Source of the DNA: Boswellia sacra
Lineage: Eukaryota > Streptophyta > Magnoliopsida > Sapindales > Burseraceae
DNA: 64,000 nt
Reading direction: 5' to 3'
NCBI GenBank assembly: GCA_013180625.2
Contig: SNVD02004405.1
Span: forward strand, 1-64,000
Numbering within the stretch: position 1 is the stretch's first letter; each line of letters begins with the position of its first letter. Shown here one piece after another: positions 60,712 to 64,000 of this stretch. A program made the position numbers and the translations under genes. The notes below the pieces were generated by a model, which saw only the letters and a program-made list of their open reading frames with translations, was not told the DNA's origin and searched no databases.

Positions 60712-63455
60712 TAGGAATGCATAGGGTGGTCCTAAGAAGTCTTTGCAATCCATGTGGGCAAACGAAATACTTCCACTGATGAACAAAATACATGAATTAT
60801 TTCAGGCTGTCAAATTAATGAGCTCTTTATTCCTCATGGAAATGTCAAGTTGAAGGCAGTATTTTTCCTCTTATTACTTGCACAATAGGCTGCCTTGTAC
60901 TTGCCTTTTATGTGCATTAATTTTTTTCTTTCCTCTAAAACATGTTACAATTTTAATTTGTTTATATCAAGAGAACCTTGAGAGTTCTTCCAAACCTAGG
61001 AAAGTATTTGTTCTTTGAGAAAAATAAGGAGGTATGTGAAGTGCTTATTGTTTTGAGGTTTGTGTTTCTTTATTCTTAAATGAAATTAGCATTTGCTCAG
61101 ATTAATGCAGCATCTCACCATTAAAGGACAATAAATCTTTGCAATGCCTGTGGCCTTATGTTAAAACAAGGTAGATATAGAGCTTTCATAGCAATACTTC
61201 TTGTTAACAAGACCTTTAATTGTTTTAGGTAGTCAAGTTGCTGGCCTACTTTTTGTCTCCTGGGAAATGCTTATTGCCCCGAACCCCAAGTTAGAAGATG
61301 CAGAAATAGTATTCTTCAATCTTTTCAATTCTAATGTTATCAGGTGCTCATTGGCTGTAACGGTTTAACTGCATGAGATAGAGTCAAGAATCACTTTTAC
61401 TGTTGATGAGCATTTCATCTTCTCCTGGATGGTATTTTGGTCATAGATATTGTTTACATAGAGTGTTGGCTAGCCTGCATGTGCATTTTGACTATTTTTT
61501 TAGCTTTTATTGTTATTATTTTCCTTCTATCTGACTTATCTTTTAATTATTCTTATTTGAAGGGAACCTTGAGTGATCTGACAAAAGGAGGAAAAAGTAG
61601 TTCTTTTGAGCAAAATGAGCTAATATTTATTTTGAATAACTGTGGTCTTTTCCGTTTAAAAATGAAAAGTACTTTTCGTGTTCAGTGGGACTTTTGCAAC
61701 TATAAATAAGTTAATGTGTGTCCATCGTCGTTTCTTGTGTAAATTAGTTTTCAATTGAAAAGCTTGCTCATGGGGCTCTTTCATTCTCTTCAAATAACTA
61801 ACTCAGTTTGTAGGATGAATCTCTAATTGTTGCTCATTTAATGTCCAGGAAACTCAAACAGATATTAAGTCTTCAGCCATGGAAGCAAAAAATTCTTAAT
61901 TATGGCAACCAAGATGAGTAGATATCATGAGATTTTAAGATCAATTAAGATTGGTATGTGTTTTTTCTGCTAATGAGCAAAAAAAATTAATTTTTTAAAT
62001 GAAAAAACTTCTGAACCTAAAAGACCATACATATATATATTGTCATCTTGTTTTGGTTATAATTTTGGGGAGTGGATCCATCTGAAATTACCTTTAATCT
62101 ATTACAACAGTTTACACCATGAGATATTATTGGTTCAGAATTGGATTGACTACTTGAACTTTCCTGTCTCAAAATGATCAGGGAAGCTCGCATGAAACAG
62201 AGCCTACACTTATTGAATTGGAAATCAATCTATGAGGCCAACTGAGCAGGTATGGAAGTGATTGGATTATGCTTTTTCTTAGATCTGAATAAAAGTGAAA
62301 AAGACAGAAGGAAAAAATCTAACGTTATAGGAAACGTATAGCAATATAAAGTTGTTATACATCACAATTATTGTTGTAATGTTTCTCATGTTCTTGTTGG
62401 ATGATGTTATTGACTAATAACTGGTTTAGCTTATACCTTCTACTATTGTTTTCAGAATCTTCTGAACTTCCATTTTTTTGTTAAAAGTGTTTGTTCTATG
62501 CCCATGCCTATTGAGGAAAAACTTCATTTCATGCAAAATAGAATCACAAAGATTTGATTATCAAATATATTCCAATGATGTGCAGTATTTGTTTGAAGGT
62601 GATGATGGGATTACACCCCATTTGCCCATCCAAGTGGAGAATTCATTGATGAACCTTGATGCGGGGACATTTTGATTTGATTATGAAGAATTAAATGATA
62701 TAAGCTCCGTGTTTTTTAGCAGATAGGTAACGAATTAGCTAGTTTATTTGCCTCGTATCTGTTATTTGAATCATATAATGTATTTTATGAAAGTAAATGT
62801 AAGGATGTTTTGCCAATATATTGCTTTTAATTAATAATATAATTTACAAAGAAAAATAAGAAATAATATCTACGAAATTTAATTCCGGAATGTAATTTAT
62901 GTAAAAAGTGATAACAATATGAATAATGGTTCAACTGAAATCCAATGAGCGATGTTGCTTTTATGATTCCAAAATGACACATCTGCCTGAAATTATTGTA
63001 GGTGAAAAGAAGAAAGAACAAGATATGGATTAAAAACTAATTGCAATATGGGTCAATAGGTTTTCATTGCAGCTACTGAGTAATAGTGATCCACTAATCC
63101 TTTCACTGTAAAAAAGAAAAAAAAGGAAAGAAATTGCATTTTTGTTGAAGAGTGGTCCTTTAATCACAATTATTTGAAAGGGATTGGGTATATAGTAGCA
63201 GGTGAGAAAAGGTCATATCGTCTCTTAGTATATCAAGATGTGCAGGATATAATTGATAAGCTAGCCATTAGCCAATGCTTCGGGGTTGGATTGTGAAACC
63301 CCTTTGCATTTTGTTGAGCAGGTTTGGAATTTTTTTATGACATCGCTTTGCCAATATAATCATGAAACTGAGAATTGTAAGATGCTCATGATGCCATCTT
63401 GGTGCAGGTTGATGTTGATGATTCCAACTTGGGGTCTGACTGGCGTGGGACTTGA
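60712..63455 (+). pseudogene. Degenerate tandem copy of the 3' half of the second GATA gene
   Basis: Pieces match exons of the 52922-58184 gene in order, with introns kept: exon 5 (60712-60766, broken finger), exon 6 (60971-61032), exon 5 again (61130-61170), exon 6 again (61563-61622), exon 7 (61849-61918, internal stop), exon 8 (62181-62249, internal stop), exon 9 (62586-62669), exon 10 (63235-63320, stop) and exon 11 (63409-63455). No TIFY or CCT part is present. Retained introns show a DNA-level segmental duplication, not a retrocopy. Exons 5 and 6 appear twice, so a second, nested duplication followed. Confidence 0.88.
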
Positions 63456-64000
63456 GACCATGGCATGTGTTTTGGGTAAGTGAGATGAGCGTCATTCTAT
63501 TGGATTCTACCAACAATATACAACAGAGCATAATTTTTATGTTTATTGACACAGAATAGACCATACATGATCTTCATGTACCTTCTTCATTTCAAATTAA
63601 TATAATGTGAATAACATTCTCAAATTCTAGTTTTGATTTTTTTTTTTAATTGTTTTCTGAGTTAATTCAATATATGTAGTTTTACATCTTAACTATGTGA
63701 TGTTAATCTAGGATATTATATTATTTGTTACATTGACTCAACAATCCTATGGTAATTATAAAACAAATTATATCAGTTGAGAAACAAAAACCTTCTTGCT
63801 ATTATTCTTACAAATGCTCAACATATGAGGACTTTATTGGCGCCAAGTGAGCTTGTAAAGATTTTGGTGTGTATAAGAACTAAGAATGCTTACCAAATTT
63901 TATATCCATTTGGAGTCTTTAAATATTTAATAATGTTCTTTCCTGTTATTAATCAAATTATAATATATAATACTCATTTTTCATAGTTATTAGGATTAAT
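63456..64000. other. Duplicated 3' flank of the GATA pseudogene
   Basis: A diverged copy of 58185-58640, non-coding, continuing to about 63900. Confidence 0.65.

Overview
The window is nuclear DNA of a flowering plant, most likely a eudicot. The genes have short exons, GT-AG introns and AT-rich intergenic DNA. Plant families seen are TIFY/CCT/GATA factors, a NAC-type gene, a costars protein and a five-KH-domain protein. Transposable elements are of the plant Athila/Tat (Ty3-gypsy) and Mutator-like types. The species cannot be told from this sequence alone. A back-to-back pair of Tn5 (Nextera-type) 19-bp mosaic ends at 66-103 is almost certainly a library or assembly artefact, not biology.

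Layout. 1-2253: left-truncated, minus-strand Athila-like retrotransposon (gag fragment, primer binding site, 1.4-kb LTR) inserted into an older element piece. 2254-15453: decayed Tat-like Ty3-gypsy material. It holds a minus-strand gag-pol (9239-14994), an extra ORF on the opposite strand (6660-8767), a second inverted copy of that extra ORF (2254-3790), and inverted copies of an LTR/leader segment at 5876-6164 and 15150-15453. 17520-19260: a 1.7-kb imperfect inverted repeat with two 600-bp arms. 19688-25099: a Mutator-like element with about 130-bp terminal inverted repeats, a 10-bp target duplication and a MURA transposase gene broken by two frameshifts.

26982-64000 is the gene-bearing half. 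A seven-exon KH-domain RNA-binding protein gene (+, 728 aa) converges on a two-exon costars gene (-, 96 aa). Next come two tandem TIFY-CCT-GATA transcription factor genes (+, 308 and 370 aa), then an intronless NAC-like gene (-, 260 aa). The last piece is a degenerate tandem copy of the 3' half of the second GATA gene (60712-63455). Between the two GATA genes lie two non-autonomous elements with terminal inverted repeats. One of them (49938-51722) is filled with a dense array of the motif TCGAGTGTCGA in both orientations.

The KH gene is an RNA regulator and the costars protein belongs to an actin-linked family. The GATA pair are class C GATA factors of the ZIM/ZML type, made by local duplication. 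Exon joins were deduced by eye from GT-AG sites and reading frame. Each joined gene gives one open frame, but no transcript was available to confirm the joins.
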